A stretch of DNA of 64,000 nt, taken from assembly GCA_044225675.1 (NCBI GenBank), contig JBGAIH010000028.1, forward strand, positions 7,373 to 71,372. Reading direction: 5' to 3'. Shown here piece after piece: positions 19,330 through 27,459 of this stretch; positions within the stretch are counted from its first letter, which is position 1, and each line of letters starts with the position of its first letter. The translations under genes and the position numbers were made by a program. The DNA is from JACMQX01 sp044225675 (GTDB lineage: Bacteria; Pseudomonadota; Gammaproteobacteria; Burkholderiales; Burkholderiaceae_C). The notes under the pieces were generated by a model that saw only the letters and a list, made by a program, of their open reading frames with translations, searched no databases and was not told the DNA's origin.

Positions 19330-19347
19330 ACTAACCGTATGGTGAAT
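19330..19347. promoter_or_regulatory. Candidate TetR autoregulatory operator
   Basis: ACTAACC, GTAT, GGTGAAT: five of seven arm positions pair, and the right part GGTGAATTA repeats the AGTGAATTA at 18613-18621 in front of the operon. It overlaps the immediate 5' region of the TetR gene. Operator role is inferred from symmetry, shared half-site and position. Confidence 0.4.
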
Positions 19348-19395
19348 TAAAGCCTGTTTCCTCTCCATTGTCACCGGGTCTTCCCTGGGGAGGGT

Positions 19396-19436
19396 GCGAG
19401 CGCCTGCCAGCGCGAGGCACGCTGGCAGGCGCTCGC
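19396..19436. repeat. Perfect 17-bp inverted repeat with 7-nt loop
   Basis: GCGAGCGCCTGCCAGCG at 19396-19412 and its exact reverse complement at 19420-19436 flank the loop CGAGGCA. No T-tract follows on either strand. The flanking genes are divergent, so this is not placed to end a transcript. It would lie in the 5' leader of either gene, or may act on DNA. Confidence 0.9.
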
Positions 19437-19555
19437 GCCGATAATCCGGTCATTGCAGGCGCGGCTGCGGACGCAGATCGCTGCAGTCGGATTTCAGAGA
19501 TCGCTGGAAGCAGACGCAAGCGGGGCCGCCCTCTTCACAAGGACACGGACACAGC

Positions 19556-21238
19556 ATGACCAAGCAGGCAGCCGGGCACCTCCTCGTCGAGTGCCTCATC
19601 GCACAGGGAGTGGAACAGGCATTCGGGGTGCCCGGCGAGAGCTATCTCGCGGTGCTCGACGGCTTTCATGCCTACCGGGACCGCATCCGCTTCATCATCA
19701 ATCGGCAGGAGGGTGGCGCGGCCTTCATGGCCGAGGCCGTGGGCAAGCTGAGCGGCCGGCCGGGAATCTGCTTCGTGACGCGCGGCCCCGGAGCGACCAA
19801 TGCCTCCATCGGCGTGCACACGGCGTTCCAGGACTCGACGCCGATGATCCTGTTCGTCGGCGACGTGGCCTCCGACATGCGCGACCGCGAGGCCTTTCAG
19901 GAGGTCGACTACTTCAGCTTCTTCGGCCCCCTGGCCAAGCGCGTGGAGCGCATCGACGATGCACGGCGCGTTCCCGAGTACGTGGCGCGGGCCTTTGCCA
20001 CCGCGCTGAACGGGCGGCCCGGCCCGGTCGTGCTGGTGCTGCCGGAGGACATGCTGGTGCAGGAGGTCGACGTCGCGCCGCTTGCGCGGGTGGAGCCGGT
20101 CGAGGCCTGGAGCGATCCGGGCTCGCTGCGGCGGCTGCGCGAGATGCTGCTGGCGTCAGCGCGGCCGATCGTGATTGCCGGCGGCGGCGGCTGGACCCCG
20201 CAGTCGGCGCAGGCCCTCGAGCGGTTCGCCGAGAACTGGAAGCTGCCGGTGACCAATGCGTTCCGCTTCCAGGACACCTTTGACAACCATCACCCGCTGT
20301 ACGCCGGCGACGTGGGCATCGGCATCAATCCCCGGCTCGCGGCGCGCGTGAAGGACAGCGACCTGATCATCGCCATCGGGCCGCGCCTGGGCGAGATGAC
20401 GACGGGCGGCTACACGCTGCTGGAAGCGCCGCGTCCTCGCCAGAAGCTGGTGCACATCCACGCGGGCGCGGAAGAGCTCCATCGCGTCTACCAGGCGGAC
20501 CTGGCCATCAACGCCACCATGAACGCGGCCGCCCGATCGCTGGAGGTGCTGACGGCACCGGTGTCGGTGCCCTGGGAGAGCTGGACGCGCGACTGCCATG
20601 CGGACTATCTGGCGAATCTGGAGCCGCAGACGCTGCCTGGCGACGTCGACATGCCGGCCATCGTGGGGCTGCTGCAGAAGCACCTGCCGGCCGACGCAGT
20701 GCTGACGAACGGCGCAGGCAACTTCGCGAGCTGGGTGCACCGCTTCTATCGGCACTACGGGCTTTCGCGCGGCCTCAAGACGCAGGCGGCGCCAACGGTC
20801 GGTGCAATGGGCTACGGCGTGCCGGCGGGGATCGGTGCGGCCATCGCGACGGGGCGGCTGGCCTTCACCATCGCCGGCGACGGCGACTTCCTCATGAACG
20901 GGCAGGAACTCGCCACAGCGGTTCAGCATGGCGCGCGCACGATCATCGTGCTGCTCAACAACGGCATGTTCGGAACCATCCGCATGCACCAGGAGCGCGA
21001 GTACCCGACGCATGTCAGTGGCTCGGGCCTGGCCAACCCCGACTTCGCGGCCCTGGCGCGCGCCTACGGCTATGCAGGCGTGCGCATCACGGCCACGGCG
21101 CAGTTCGAGCCCGAGCTGCTGGCCGCGCTGGCGCGGCCGCAGGGCACGCTGATCGAGATCATGCTGGACCCTGAGGTGATCACCACGCGTGGCACCCTCG
21201 GCGCGATCACGCAGGCGGCGCTGGCGCGCAAGGTCTGA
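19556..21238 (+). CDS. Thiamine diphosphate-binding enzyme (acetolactate synthase-like)
   Basis: A 560-aa three-domain ThDP enzyme. The N-terminal Pyr domain carries the catalytic Glu52 in NRQEGGAAFMAEA. The central domain covers about 190-320. The PP domain has the ThDP/Mg2+ motif from GDGDF (441-445) to Asn468-Asn469. The FAD-binding and valine-regulatory features of true IlvB are not evident and there is no ilvN partner, so it is more likely a decarboxylase or carboligase related to IlvB, glyoxylate carboligase or benzoylformate-type enzymes. It stands alone; its substrate is unknown. It is divergent from the TetR gene. Confidence 0.85.
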   Translation: MTKQAAGHLLVECLIAQGVEQAFGVPGESYLAVLDGFHAYRDRIRFIINRQEGGAAFMAEAVGKLSGRPGICFVTRGPGATNASIGVHTAFQDSTPMILFVGDVASDMRDREAFQEVDYFSFFGPLAKRVERIDDARRVPEYVARAFATALNGRPGPVVLVLPEDMLVQEVDVAPLARVEPVEAWSDPGSLRRLREMLLASARPIVIAGGGGWTPQSAQALERFAENWKLPVTNAFRFQDTFDNHHPLYAGDVGIGINPRLAARVKDSDLIIAIGPRLGEMTTGGYTLLEAPRPRQKLVHIHAGAEELHRVYQADLAINATMNAAARSLEVLTAPVSVPWESWTRDCHADYLANLEPQTLPGDVDMPAIVGLLQKHLPADAVLTNGAGNFASWVHRFYRHYGLSRGLKTQAAPTVGAMGYGVPAGIGAAIATGRLAFTIAGDGDFLMNGQELATAVQHGARTIIVLLNNGMFGTIRMHQEREYPTHVSGSGLANPDFAALARAYGYAGVRITATAQFEPELLAALARPQGTLIEIMLDPEVITTRGTLGAITQAALARKV

Positions 21239-21248
21239 GAACAAAAAA

Positions 21249-21266
21249 GGGCCACTTGGGTGGCCC
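21249..21266 (-). terminator. Tandem terminator copy 1 (of 3)
   Basis: GGGCCAC-TTGG-GTGGCCC with six A residues at 21243-21248. Read on the minus strand this is a stem of 7 bp followed by six T, a rho-independent terminator for the SWIB gene. Confidence 0.8.
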
Positions 21267-21282
21267 TCGGCGAAAAGAAATA

Positions 21283-21300
21283 GGGCCACTTGCGTGGCCC
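21283..21300 (-). terminator. Tandem terminator copy 2 (of 3)
   Basis: GGGCCAC-TTGC-GTGGCCC, the same stem as the other two copies. The minus-strand tail is weaker (A-rich plus-strand run interrupted by T and G). Confidence 0.65.
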
Positions 21301-21316
21301 TTGCGCCCACAAAAAA

Positions 21317-21334
21317 GGGCCACTTGCGTGGCCC
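21317..21334 (-). terminator. Tandem terminator copy 3 (of 3), nearest the SWIB gene
   Basis: GGGCCAC-TTGC-GTGGCCC preceded on the plus strand by AAAAAA (21311-21316). On the minus strand it gives a 7-bp stem plus six T, 23 nt after the SWIB stop codon. The TPP gene converges from the left, so the array may stop transcription in both directions. Confidence 0.82.
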
Positions 21335-21357
21335 TTGTGGCGTCAGTCAGGCAGAGC

Positions 21358-21804
21358 TTACTTGACGTGCTTGCCGATCAGGCCGGCCATTTCGAACATG
21401 GAGACCTGGGCCTTGCCGAAGATTTCCTTCAGCTTGGCGTCGGCGTTGACCATGCGCTTGTTGACCTTGTCCTGCAGGCCGTTCTTCTTGATGTACGTCC
21501 ACAGCTTGCTGACGACTTCAGTGCGGGGCAGGGGGTTGGAGCCCACGACGGCGGCCAGGGCGGCGCTGGGGGTCAGGGCCTTCATGAACGCGGCGTTCGG
21601 GGTGCGCTTCTTGGCGGGGGCCTTCTTGGCAGGGGCCTTCTTCGCCGGAGCGGCCTTCTTGGCCGGAGCTGCCTTCTTCGCCGGAGCGGCCTTCTTGGCC
21701 GGAGCCTTCTTCGCCGGTGCAGCCTTCTTGGCGGGGGCCTTCTTTGCCGGTGCAGCCTTCTTCGCGGGGGCCTTTTTGGCCGGAGCTTTTTTCGCAGTTG
21801 CCAT
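21358..21804 (-). CDS. SWIB-domain protein with histone-H1-like N-terminal tail
   Basis: A 148-aa two-part protein. Residues about 5-66 are some thirteen copies of a (A)APAKK unit, a lysine/alanine/proline tail like eukaryotic H1 and bacterial H1-like DNA-binding proteins. Residues about 67-148 form an SWIB/MDM2-type domain: LPRTEVVSKLWTYIKKNGLQ, then the FGKAQVSMFEMAGLIGKHV end. It is likely a nucleoid-associated or chromatin-like protein. An AGAAGGA site precedes the ATG at 21804. The repetitive coding DNA makes tail-length variation between strains plausible. Three tandem terminators follow the gene. Confidence 0.92.
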   Translation of the reverse strand: MATAKKAPAKKAPAKKAAPAKKAPAKKAAPAKKAPAKKAAPAKKAAPAKKAAPAKKAPAKKAPAKKRTPNAAFMKALTPSAALAAVVGSNPLPRTEVVSKLWTYIKKNGLQDKVNKRMVNADAKLKEIFGKAQVSMFEMAGLIGKHVK

Positions 21805-21840
21805 GGTTGATTTTCCTTCTAGAAGTTGATGGACTACCAC

Positions 21841-21858
21841 TGGAGAACTGCTTCTCCA
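21841..21858. promoter_or_regulatory. Inverted repeat upstream of the SWIB gene
   Basis: TGGAGAA-CTGC-TTCTCCA, a perfect 7-bp inverted repeat 37 bp before the ATG, with a third TGGAGAA half at 21878-21884. The surrounding 21805-21986 region is AT-rich for this genome. It may be an operator or a leader hairpin. Confidence 0.4.
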
Positions 21859-21986
21859 CTGGCACTGCGGATGCTACTGGAGAAAAAACGCGTTTCCAAG
21901 CGAAAAAGCACTTTTTTCATTGGGGCGTGTTGTTTTTTTCGAGGGAGCGACACACGGTTTTCCCTCTGAAAACCCGAAGCGAGGCA

Positions 21987-22919
21987 TCAGGGTGCCGACT
22001 CGCGTGCCCGCCGCGAGCCCGCCAGCAGGATCTGCGCGACCCCCGCAAGGATCACCGCGCACGCGATCCACTCGCCTGGCGTGACGGTTTCGCCAGCGAG
22101 CGCGACGCCCAGAATCAGTGCAATCAGCGGGTTCACGAAGGCATAGCTCGTGGCCAGCGCCGGCGTGGCGTGGGCCAGCAGGTACAGGTAGGCGCTGAAG
22201 GCGATCAGCGATCCGAACACCACGAGGTAGAGCCACGCGGCGACGGCCTCGCGCTGCAGGGGCCACGCCGCCTGCTCACCCACTGCGAGAGAAATCAGCA
22301 TCAACACCGCGCCACCACACAACATTTCGCTTGCGAAGCCGGCCGCCCCCGAGGCCAGCGGCAGACGGTGCGTCGACAGGGTCGAGCCGAGCGACCAGCA
22401 CAGCGTCGCTCCCAGCACGCAGGCGATGCCCACGGGCGCTGCCGAGAAACTGGCGCCGCGCGACAGCAGCGCGACCCCCGCGAGGCCGAGCGCCATGCCG
22501 GCCACCTCGCGCCGGCTGGTGCGCTGGCCGAACAGCCAGCTCCAGCCGCACATCATCATCGGCATGACGGCGATGAAGGTGGCGATCAGGCCCGAGCCGA
22601 TGTGCTGCGAGGCAACGGCCACCAGCCCCATGCCGCCGGCCAGCATCAGCGTGCCGACCACCAGCGCATGGCGCCACTGGACGGCTGTCGGCAGGGGCTG
22701 GCGACGCAGCACGACCCAGGCCAGCAGCAGTGCGCCCGCCGTGAGGAAGCGCGTGCCCATCTGGAAGAAGGGCGGAAAGCTCGCAAGCGCCAGCCGGATC
22801 GCCAGATAGGTCGAGCCCCAGACCAGGTAGCAGGCCAGCAGGGCAGGCACCAGAAGGCGGGCCGTGCGACGTGCGGACGAGGCGGAGGGCGGGTTTGCGG
22901 TGGAGTCGAGGGGCTGCAT
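21987..22919 (-). CDS. EamA-family (DMT) transporter, YedA-like
   Basis: A 310-aa protein with ten hydrophobic segments in two EamA repeats of five. It begins with the typical YLVWGSTYLAIRLAL in TM1. These inner-membrane proteins mostly export amino acids or other metabolites. It is divergent from an Lrp-family regulator whose start is 94 bp away, an arrangement in which Lrp/AsnC proteins commonly control the exporter. The ATG at 22919 is used; an ATG at 22961 would add 14 residues, and neither has a clear ribosome site. Confidence 0.88.
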   Translation of the reverse strand: MQPLDSTANPPSASSARRTARLLVPALLACYLVWGSTYLAIRLALASFPPFFQMGTRFLTAGALLLAWVVLRRQPLPTAVQWRHALVVGTLMLAGGMGLVAVASQHIGSGLIATFIAVMPMMMCGWSWLFGQRTSRREVAGMALGLAGVALLSRGASFSAAPVGIACVLGATLCWSLGSTLSTHRLPLASGAAGFASEMLCGGAVLMLISLAVGEQAAWPLQREAVAAWLYLVVFGSLIAFSAYLYLLAHATPALATSYAFVNPLIALILGVALAGETVTPGEWIACAVILAGVAQILLAGSRRARESAP

Positions 22920-23013
22920 GGGATTCGATCGTAGATTGCCGAGAGCGATGATTCCATGCATGATTCAAGGACATGTCAGCATGCTGCCTTGAATTTGAAG
23001 GGAAAATCTGCAG

Positions 23014-23505
23014 ATGGCCGAAGTTTCCGAATTCGACGCCTGGGATGGCCGTATCCTCGAAGAGCTTCAGAAGGATGCGCGTGTCACCATGGCCGAGCTG
23101 GGCCGGCGGGTGCATCTGAGCCAGCCGGCCGTGACGGAGCGGGTGCGCAAGCTGGAGCTCAGCGGCGTGATCAAGGGTTACCGGGCCGAGGTCGACCATG
23201 CGCGCCTGGGCTACGGGATCCGGGCCATCGTGCGGGTGGGCCGCGCCGAGTACCAGCGGGTCGTGCGGTTGATCGAGCAGACACCCGAGGTCATCAATGC
23301 CTGGAACGTCACCGGCGAGGACAGCTGGGTGATGGAGATCGCGGTGATCGATGTTCCGCATCTGGACGCCGTGGTCACGAAGTTCTGTATCCTCACGGAA
23401 ACCTCCACCTGCATCGTGCTCAACGCGCCGCGCGAGAACGCGGCCGTGCTGCCCGCACGCCGCGAGAACATCAAGCCAGCCATCAGAAAGGTCACCGGCA
23501 AATGA
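23014..23505 (+). CDS. Lrp/AsnC-family transcriptional regulator
   Basis: A 163-aa regulator. The winged helix-turn-helix is at about 8-60 with LGRRVHLSQPAVTERVRKLE as recognition region. The RAM (ligand-binding) domain is at about 70-150. These proteins sense amino acids as octamers or dimers. It is divergent from an EamA exporter gene, a likely target, and its stop overlaps the downstream RraA-like gene start by 4 bp (ATGA), so the two are translated together. Confidence 0.93.
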   Translation: MAEVSEFDAWDGRILEELQKDARVTMAELGRRVHLSQPAVTERVRKLELSGVIKGYRAEVDHARLGYGIRAIVRVGRAEYQRVVRLIEQTPEVINAWNVTGEDSWVMEIAVIDVPHLDAVVTKFCILTETSTCIVLNAPRENAAVLPARRENIKPAIRKVTGK

Positions 23506-23999
23506 CGACGAACTTTGTCACCTGCGACATCTGCGACACCTACAAGAGCGACGCGAGCGGCGCCTTCCGCGTGCTTCCACCCGTCTTCCGCGACTTCGGC
23601 GCGGTCCGCAAGTTCAGCGGGCAGGTCGCCACGGTCCGGTGCTTCGAGGACAACTCGCTGGTCAAGGAAGCGGTCGATTCGCCGGGCGAGGGCCGGGTGC
23701 TGGTCGTCGACGGTGGCGGCTCGCTGCGGCGCGCCCTGCTGGGTGGCAACTTGGGCAAGGCCGCGTCGAAGAACGGCTGGGCGGGCGTGGTGATCGACGG
23801 CTGCGTGCGTGACGTTGGCGAACTGCAGACCCAGTCGGTCGGCATTCTTGCGCTCGCCTCCATGCCGCTGCCCTGCGTCAAGCGCAATGTGGGCGAGCGC
23901 GACGTGCCGGTGCAGGTGCAGGGCGTCTGGGTGCGCCCCGGCGACTGGCTCTACGCCGACGAGGACGGCGTGGTGGTCAGCGACCGTCCGCTGGCCTGA
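23502..23999 (+). CDS. RraA-like protein (RNase E inhibitor / HMG aldolase family)
   Basis: A 165-aa protein of the RraA fold. It begins FVTCDICDTYK and carries the conserved Gly-rich loop LLGGNLGKAASKNGWAGVV and the GCVRDVGEL segment. In the HMG/CHA class II aldolases of this family the Arg-Asp pair in CVRD binds substrate and metal. True RraA inhibits RNase E, while relatives are 4-hydroxy-4-methyl-2-oxoglutarate aldolases; length (about 160 aa) fits RraA. It is coupled to the Lrp gene. Its 3' end overlaps the convergent EamA gene by 23 bp. Confidence 0.85.
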   Translation: MTTNFVTCDICDTYKSDASGAFRVLPPVFRDFGAVRKFSGQVATVRCFEDNSLVKEAVDSPGEGRVLVVDGGGSLRRALLGGNLGKAASKNGWAGVVIDGCVRDVGELQTQSVGILALASMPLPCVKRNVGERDVPVQVQGVWVRPGDWLYADEDGVVVSDRPLA

Positions 24000-24918
24000 G
24001 GTCCTGCCGCCCGGGCAGCGTTGCCAGCAGCACGCCGGCCAGCGCGATCGCGAAGGCCAGCAGCTGGAGGCCGCCCAGGCTCTCACCGAGCACGAGCACG
24101 CCCACCAGCGCCGCCGACACCGGCAGCATCACGGTGAACACGCCGCCCTGTGAAGCCGGAATGGTCTTCAGGCCCGTCATCCAGAGCCAGACGGTCCAGA
24201 CGCTGGCCGCCAGTGCATAGAAGGCGAGGAGCACCCAGATGCCGGGCGGGACGGTGCCGAAGTCGAACTGCCAGGCCTGGTACAGGCCCATGGGCGTCAC
24301 CAGCACGAAGCCCCACAGATTGATCAGCGAGGTGATGCGCCGCGGCCCCAGTGCGCCCGTGAGCTTCTTGCCGATCACGGCATACGAGGCCTCGCACAGG
24401 ACGGCGCCGAACACCAGCAGGTTGCCCCAGAGGGCGGTGCCAGCACGGGTGGCGGAAGCCGTGCCCGGGTGGCCCGGCTGCGCCAGCGCCAGCAGGCCGA
24501 TGCCGGCGGCTGCACAGGCCACGGCGCCCCAGGTTCGCACCGCGATGCGCTCGCGCAGGAAAGCCCAGCTCAGGACCGCCACGACGGCAGGGATCGACGC
24601 CATGATGACGCCGGCCGAGACCGCGCTGGTCATGCTCACGCCATAGAGCATGCAGACCGAAAACAGGAAGTTGCCGAGGAAGGATTCGAGGAACACCAGA
24701 CGCCGCGTCTGGGCGGTCATGGGCGCCTCATCGGGCGGCTTGCGCAGCCAGTGCACCATGGCCAGGCCCCCGATGCCAAAGCGCAGCCAGGCCAGCAGAA
24801 AGACGGGCAGCACCGCCACCAGCGGCTTGGACAGGGCCACATAGCTGCCCACCAGCGCCATGCTCAGTGCAAGGCAGGCACAGGCCATGAAGCGCGAGGG
24901 CGCGGGCAACGGGGACAT
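23977..24918 (-). CDS. EamA-family (DMT) transporter
   Basis: A 313-aa protein with ten predicted membrane segments and two EamA repeats. It is a second, distinct EamA protein about 1 kb from the first. Its C-terminus overlaps the RraA-like gene by 23 bp tail to tail. No clear ribosome site precedes the ATG at 24918, so the exact start is uncertain. It probably exports a metabolite; the substrate is unknown. Confidence 0.85.
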   Translation of the reverse strand: MSPLPAPSRFMACACLALSMALVGSYVALSKPLVAVLPVFLLAWLRFGIGGLAMVHWLRKPPDEAPMTAQTRRLVFLESFLGNFLFSVCMLYGVSMTSAVSAGVIMASIPAVVAVLSWAFLRERIAVRTWGAVACAAAGIGLLALAQPGHPGTASATRAGTALWGNLLVFGAVLCEASYAVIGKKLTGALGPRRITSLINLWGFVLVTPMGLYQAWQFDFGTVPPGIWVLLAFYALAASVWTVWLWMTGLKTIPASQGGVFTVMLPVSAALVGVLVLGESLGGLQLLAFAIALAGVLLATLPGRQDLRPADGR

Positions 24919-24987
24919 GGGCGAAGGGGACGCGGGGGAGGGAGTCACTAGACTAGGGCATTCAGATCCGATTCGACGCCACGCATC

Positions 24988-25395
24988 ATGCCCGATCCTT
25001 CCGCACCGCACGTCTTCGTCTACGGCACCTTGCGCCTGGGCGAACGCAATGACATCACGCGGCTTGCGCCTGCGCCGCGCTTCGTGGGCATGGGGCGGGT
25101 GGCCGGCGTCCTCTACGAAGTGAGCTGGTATCCGGGCCTGCGGCTCGGCGCTGGCCATGACGGCAGGGTGTCTGGCGAGGTGGTCGGTGAGGTCTATGCC
25201 ATCACGCCCCAACTGGAGCGCCGGCTCGACGAGATCGAGGAAGTCTGGCCCGTGCCCACCGGGGAATATGCCAAGCGCGTGCTGCCGGTGCAGGTGGATG
25301 GCGTGCCCATCGACTGCATCGTGTACGAGATCGATGCGTCACGTACCGTGGGCCGGCCCGTGATCACATCGGGCGACTGGGTGCAACGGCGCTGA
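24988..25395 (+). CDS. Gamma-glutamylcyclotransferase-fold (AIG2-like) protein
   Basis: A 135-aa single-domain protein. The substrate-loop motif VYGTLR is at 11-16 and the candidate catalytic Glu lies in LDEIEEV (80-86). Members cyclise gamma-glutamyl-amino acids or gamma-glutamylamines to 5-oxoproline and free amine. Its start lies 69 bp from the divergent EamA gene. The relation to the window's other gamma-glutamyl chemistry (the GS-like gene at 47.8-49.3 kb) is only a thought. Confidence 0.88.
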   Translation: MPDPSAPHVFVYGTLRLGERNDITRLAPAPRFVGMGRVAGVLYEVSWYPGLRLGAGHDGRVSGEVVGEVYAITPQLERRLDEIEEVWPVPTGEYAKRVLPVQVDGVPIDCIVYEIDASRTVGRPVITSGDWVQRR

Positions 25396-25648
25396 TTTCA
25401 GATACGACACGAGTGTTTTGCATTGTGGGATACATGCATGCTGCACCGCAAGATTTTTTCTCAATACGAGAGATGAAATTTTGCATTGAGGAATGAGTCT
25501 GATAAGTTGTTGAATCGAAAAGAAAAAATTTATCTCTTATATAAGACATAAGATCTTTGCAAAGTCTTGTAGAAGACTTAAAGTTCATTCCAAGGCAGAC
25601 GGACCGCACACGCAGCCAGCCACCGATCAACCAACCTTGGAGTGAACC
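25396..25648. promoter_or_regulatory. AT-rich regulatory region upstream of aceA
   Basis: This 253-bp gap is markedly AT-rich. It holds a direct repeat TTTTGCATTG at 25416-25425 and 25479-25488, 63 bp apart (six helical turns), and a palindrome CTTTGCAAAG at 25555-25564. It also has a perfect inverted repeat AAGTCTT-GTAG-AAGACTT at 25562-25579 and a palindrome TCTTATATAAGA at 25535-25546. TTTGCAAA-like sites are known targets of RamB/ScfR-type acetate and short-chain fatty acid regulators. Assignment of that regulator here is inference. Confidence 0.55.
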
Positions 25649-26953
<1,305 letters not shown>

Positions 26954-26977
26954 TCCCCGGGCCACTGTGGTCAAAAA

Positions 26978-27006
26978 GCCCGTCGGCTCGGCCGGCGGGC
27001 TTTTTT
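26978..27006 (+). terminator. Rho-independent terminator of aceA
   Basis: GCCCGTCGGC-TCG-GCCGGCGGGC forms a 10-bp stem (one G-T pair), followed by TTTTTT at 27001-27006, 25 nt after the aceA stop. Confidence 0.92.
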
Positions 27007-27071
27007 GTTGGCCGGATTCGTCGTAGAGTTCGGGGGTGGCCTGCATTTCCGGCAGTACCGAAGGAGACGCC

Positions 27072-27260
27072 ATGAGCGAGGGAACCGTAGCTTTCAGCCG
27101 CCAGCCATGCCCGGACTGTCAGGGGACAGGCGAGCTGCGCATCGAAAGCGAGAACATCAACGAGAACTTCGAGGTCGAGAAACAGACCGTCATCACCCAG
27201 TGCCCGCGCTGCAATGGCCTGGGTTTCCTCATGGGCGCGCAGGGTGGGGCAAACGGCTAG
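27072..27260 (+). CDS. Small zinc-ribbon-like protein (62 aa)
   Basis: A short protein with two CxxC pairs in the DnaJ central-domain style: CPDCQGTGEL near residue 13 and CPRCNGLGFL near residue 44. The CxxCxGxG pattern of DnaJ suggests it binds one zinc ion. A clear AAGGAG site (27061-27066) lies 5 nt before the ATG. No named family is recognised. It stands between the aceA terminator and the thrS leader and is probably a standalone gene. Confidence 0.75.
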   Translation: MSEGTVAFSRQPCPDCQGTGELRIESENINENFEVEKQTVITQCPRCNGLGFLMGAQGGANG

Positions 27261-27432
27261 AATCGATGGCTTACCGAATCACAAGAGCGAGAAAGGCATC
27301 CTGGTTATGACACCGCGAACTACACCGGCAGGTTTCCGCCGCCCCTTGGGGCGCTAGTTCGCGCATGCCAGAAGCGCCGGAGTCCCCGGTGCCTTCTCCC
27401 CCGAAAAGCGCGGCCTGATCCGCGCTTTTTTC
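27261..27432 (+). ncRNA. Structured leader upstream of thrS (possible attenuator or small RNA)
   Basis: The region holds ordered complementary segments. CGCGAACTA (27314-27322) pairs exactly with TAGTTCGCG (27355-27363), enclosing GCCCC-TT-GGGGC (27341-27352). AGAAGCGCCGG (27370-27380) pairs with CCGGTGCCTTCT (27385-27396) with one bulge and one G-U pair. A terminator-like hairpin follows. A TAGAAT hexamer at 27258-27263 could be the -10 of its promoter. The layout resembles a transcription-attenuated leader or a terminated small RNA. I do not recognise an Rfam family. Confidence 0.5.
27408..27431 (+). terminator. Terminator-like hairpin before thrS
   Basis: GCGCGG-CCTGAT-CCGCGC with six T at 27426-27431, and AAAA before the stem. 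It ends 24 nt before the thrS ATG, so it would cut off the operon unless read-through is controlled. Confidence 0.8.
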
Positions 27433-27459
27433 ATGTCTCATCCCGATTCATCCTCATGA
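27433..27459 (+). CDS. Possible 8-codon leader peptide overlapping the thrS start
   Basis: ATG at 27433 encodes MSHPDSSS and stops at TGA 27457-27459, overlapping the thrS ATG (27456-27458) by the ATGA arrangement. It begins just after the terminator-like U-tract. It contains no Thr codon, and neither it nor thrS has an obvious ribosome site. It may be chance. Confidence 0.2.
   Translation: MSHPDSSS

Noticed and set aside
19556..21238. Acetolactate synthase large subunit IlvB
   Set aside because: No ilvN or ilvC next to it, and the gene is solitary and beside a TetR-type locus; only the general ThDP-enzyme call is supported.
21243..21336. CRISPR or REP-type array from the three GGGCCAC hairpins
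   Set aside because: The units are short hairpins with T-tracts directly behind a gene end, which fits terminators; spacers are short and low in complexity.
27261..27455. T-box riboswitch before thrS
   Set aside because: The conserved T-box bulge sequence is absent and T-boxes are not expected in betaproteobacteria. The leader is reported only as structured.
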